Below, piece after piece: positions 5,209 to 5,369 of a stretch of DNA of 5,369 bases; position 1 is the stretch's first letter; every line of letters begins with the position of its first letter. Below the pieces are notes generated by a model. That model worked only from the letters and a program-made list of their open reading frames with translations. It had not been told where the DNA came from and did no database searches. Made by a program: the position numbers and the translations under genes. The DNA comes from an uncultured Thalassolituus sp. Its GTDB lineage: Bacteria > Pseudomonadota > Gammaproteobacteria > Pseudomonadales > Oceanobacteraceae. The DNA is taken from positions 1 through 5,369 of the forward strand of contig CAJXIT010000251.1 of the NCBI GenBank assembly GCA_913054055.1. Direction: 5' to 3'.

Positions 5209-5275
5209 GTCGTTCGACTTAGTGAGGCTGCGAGCGTAGGCGGCGAGCGAAGGGAATGGCACTTCGACAAACCTT

Positions 5276-5341
5276 AGCAGGCTCCTGTTCAGGCCGAACG
5301 GTAAGCTTTACTTACCCCATGTAAATCAACGCAGCCACCAC
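5276..5341. other. Non-repeat tail with two small hairpins, no gene
   Basis: This short stretch holds GTTC-AGGCC-GAAC (5287-5299) and, directly next to it, GGTAAG-CTTTA-CTTACC (5300-5316). No ORF or T tract is seen. I found no fourth copy of the tRNA end before the sequence gives way to adapter. Confidence 0.4.
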
Positions 5342-5369
5342 AGATCGGAAGAGCGTCGTGTAGGGAAAG
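5342..5369 (-). other. Illumina sequencing adapter, not genomic
   Basis: The last 28 bases begin AGATCGGAAGAGC, the common TruSeq adapter stem, and continue with GTCGTGTAGGGAAAG, the reverse complement of the universal adapter/Read 1 side. The match is complete to the end of the window. The assembly therefore retained adapter read-through at this contig end, and bases just before it may rest on low coverage. Confidence 0.97.

Larger units (their letters stand above)
4594..5275 (+). repeat. Tandem imperfect repeat array carrying the tRNA-Arg 3' end
   Basis: Three units share one order: tRNA-Arg 3' end, terminator hairpin with seven Ts, ATGCC, a conserved TTYTGCTTRAATC-type block, then a GC-rich tail containing GACYTAGTGAG, CGTAGGMGGCGAGC and GAATGG. 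Unit A (4594-4774) contains the real tRNA end; unit B runs 4775-5030; unit C runs from 5031 to about 5275. Spacing between tRNA ends is 181 and 256 bases. B and C are closer to each other, sharing exact blocks of 31 bases (4841-4871 = 5110-5140) and 26 bases (4890-4915 = 5158-5183). E. coli tyrT is followed by 178-bp repeats that also hold the last 19 bases of its tRNA. The right boundary is uncertain because the contig ends soon after. Confidence 0.85.

Noticed and set aside
4594..5275. CRISPR array or integron attC sites
   Set aside because: Only three diverged units with long unequal spacing and internal terminators; no short regular repeats and no attC core sites.

Overview
The window looks like the end of a contig from a marine-type gammaproteobacterium with moderate GC content. 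The proteins are closest, from memory, to Pseudomonas/Oceanospirillales-type AlaRS, LysC and CsrA, and the order alaS - lysC - csrA(rsmA) - tRNA-Ser(GCU) - tRNA-Arg(ACG) is the one I know from Pseudomonas and relatives. E. coli has the same neighbourhood without lysC (alaS - csrA - serV - argV...). The genus assignment is inference; no search was run.

Layout, all on the + strand: 1-2219 is alanyl-tRNA synthetase lacking its first ~139 residues because the window starts inside it. 2220-2574 is a 355-base gap with several inverted repeats, no clear terminator and no gene. 2575-3804 is aspartate kinase, which has a well-placed internal ribosome binding site and GTG that could give a separate regulatory beta subunit. 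A strong terminator follows at 3832-3860. 3861-4076 is the upstream region of csrA, with a 9-bp inverted repeat, two leader hairpins and several GGA motifs. csrA is at 4077-4262. tRNA-Ser (4350-4439) and tRNA-Arg (4536-4612) follow, each with its own likely promoter, and then a strong terminator at 4619-4648.

The most unusual part is 4594 to about 5275. The last 18-19 bases of the tRNA-Arg, with its CCA end, are repeated twice more downstream, at 4775 and 5032. Each copy is followed by a terminator-like hairpin with a seven-T tract and then by a diverged GC-rich, palindrome-rich tail. The arrangement closely resembles the 178-bp repeats downstream of E. coli tyrT, which also carry the last 19 bases of their tRNA, but here it occurs at a tRNA-Arg locus. 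The final 28 bases (5342-5369) match Illumina adapter sequence, so they are not genomic, and the contig evidently broke at the end of the repeat array.

Functionally the region joins translation (AlaRS, two tRNAs), entry into the aspartate-family amino acid pathway (LysC) and global post-transcriptional control (CsrA).
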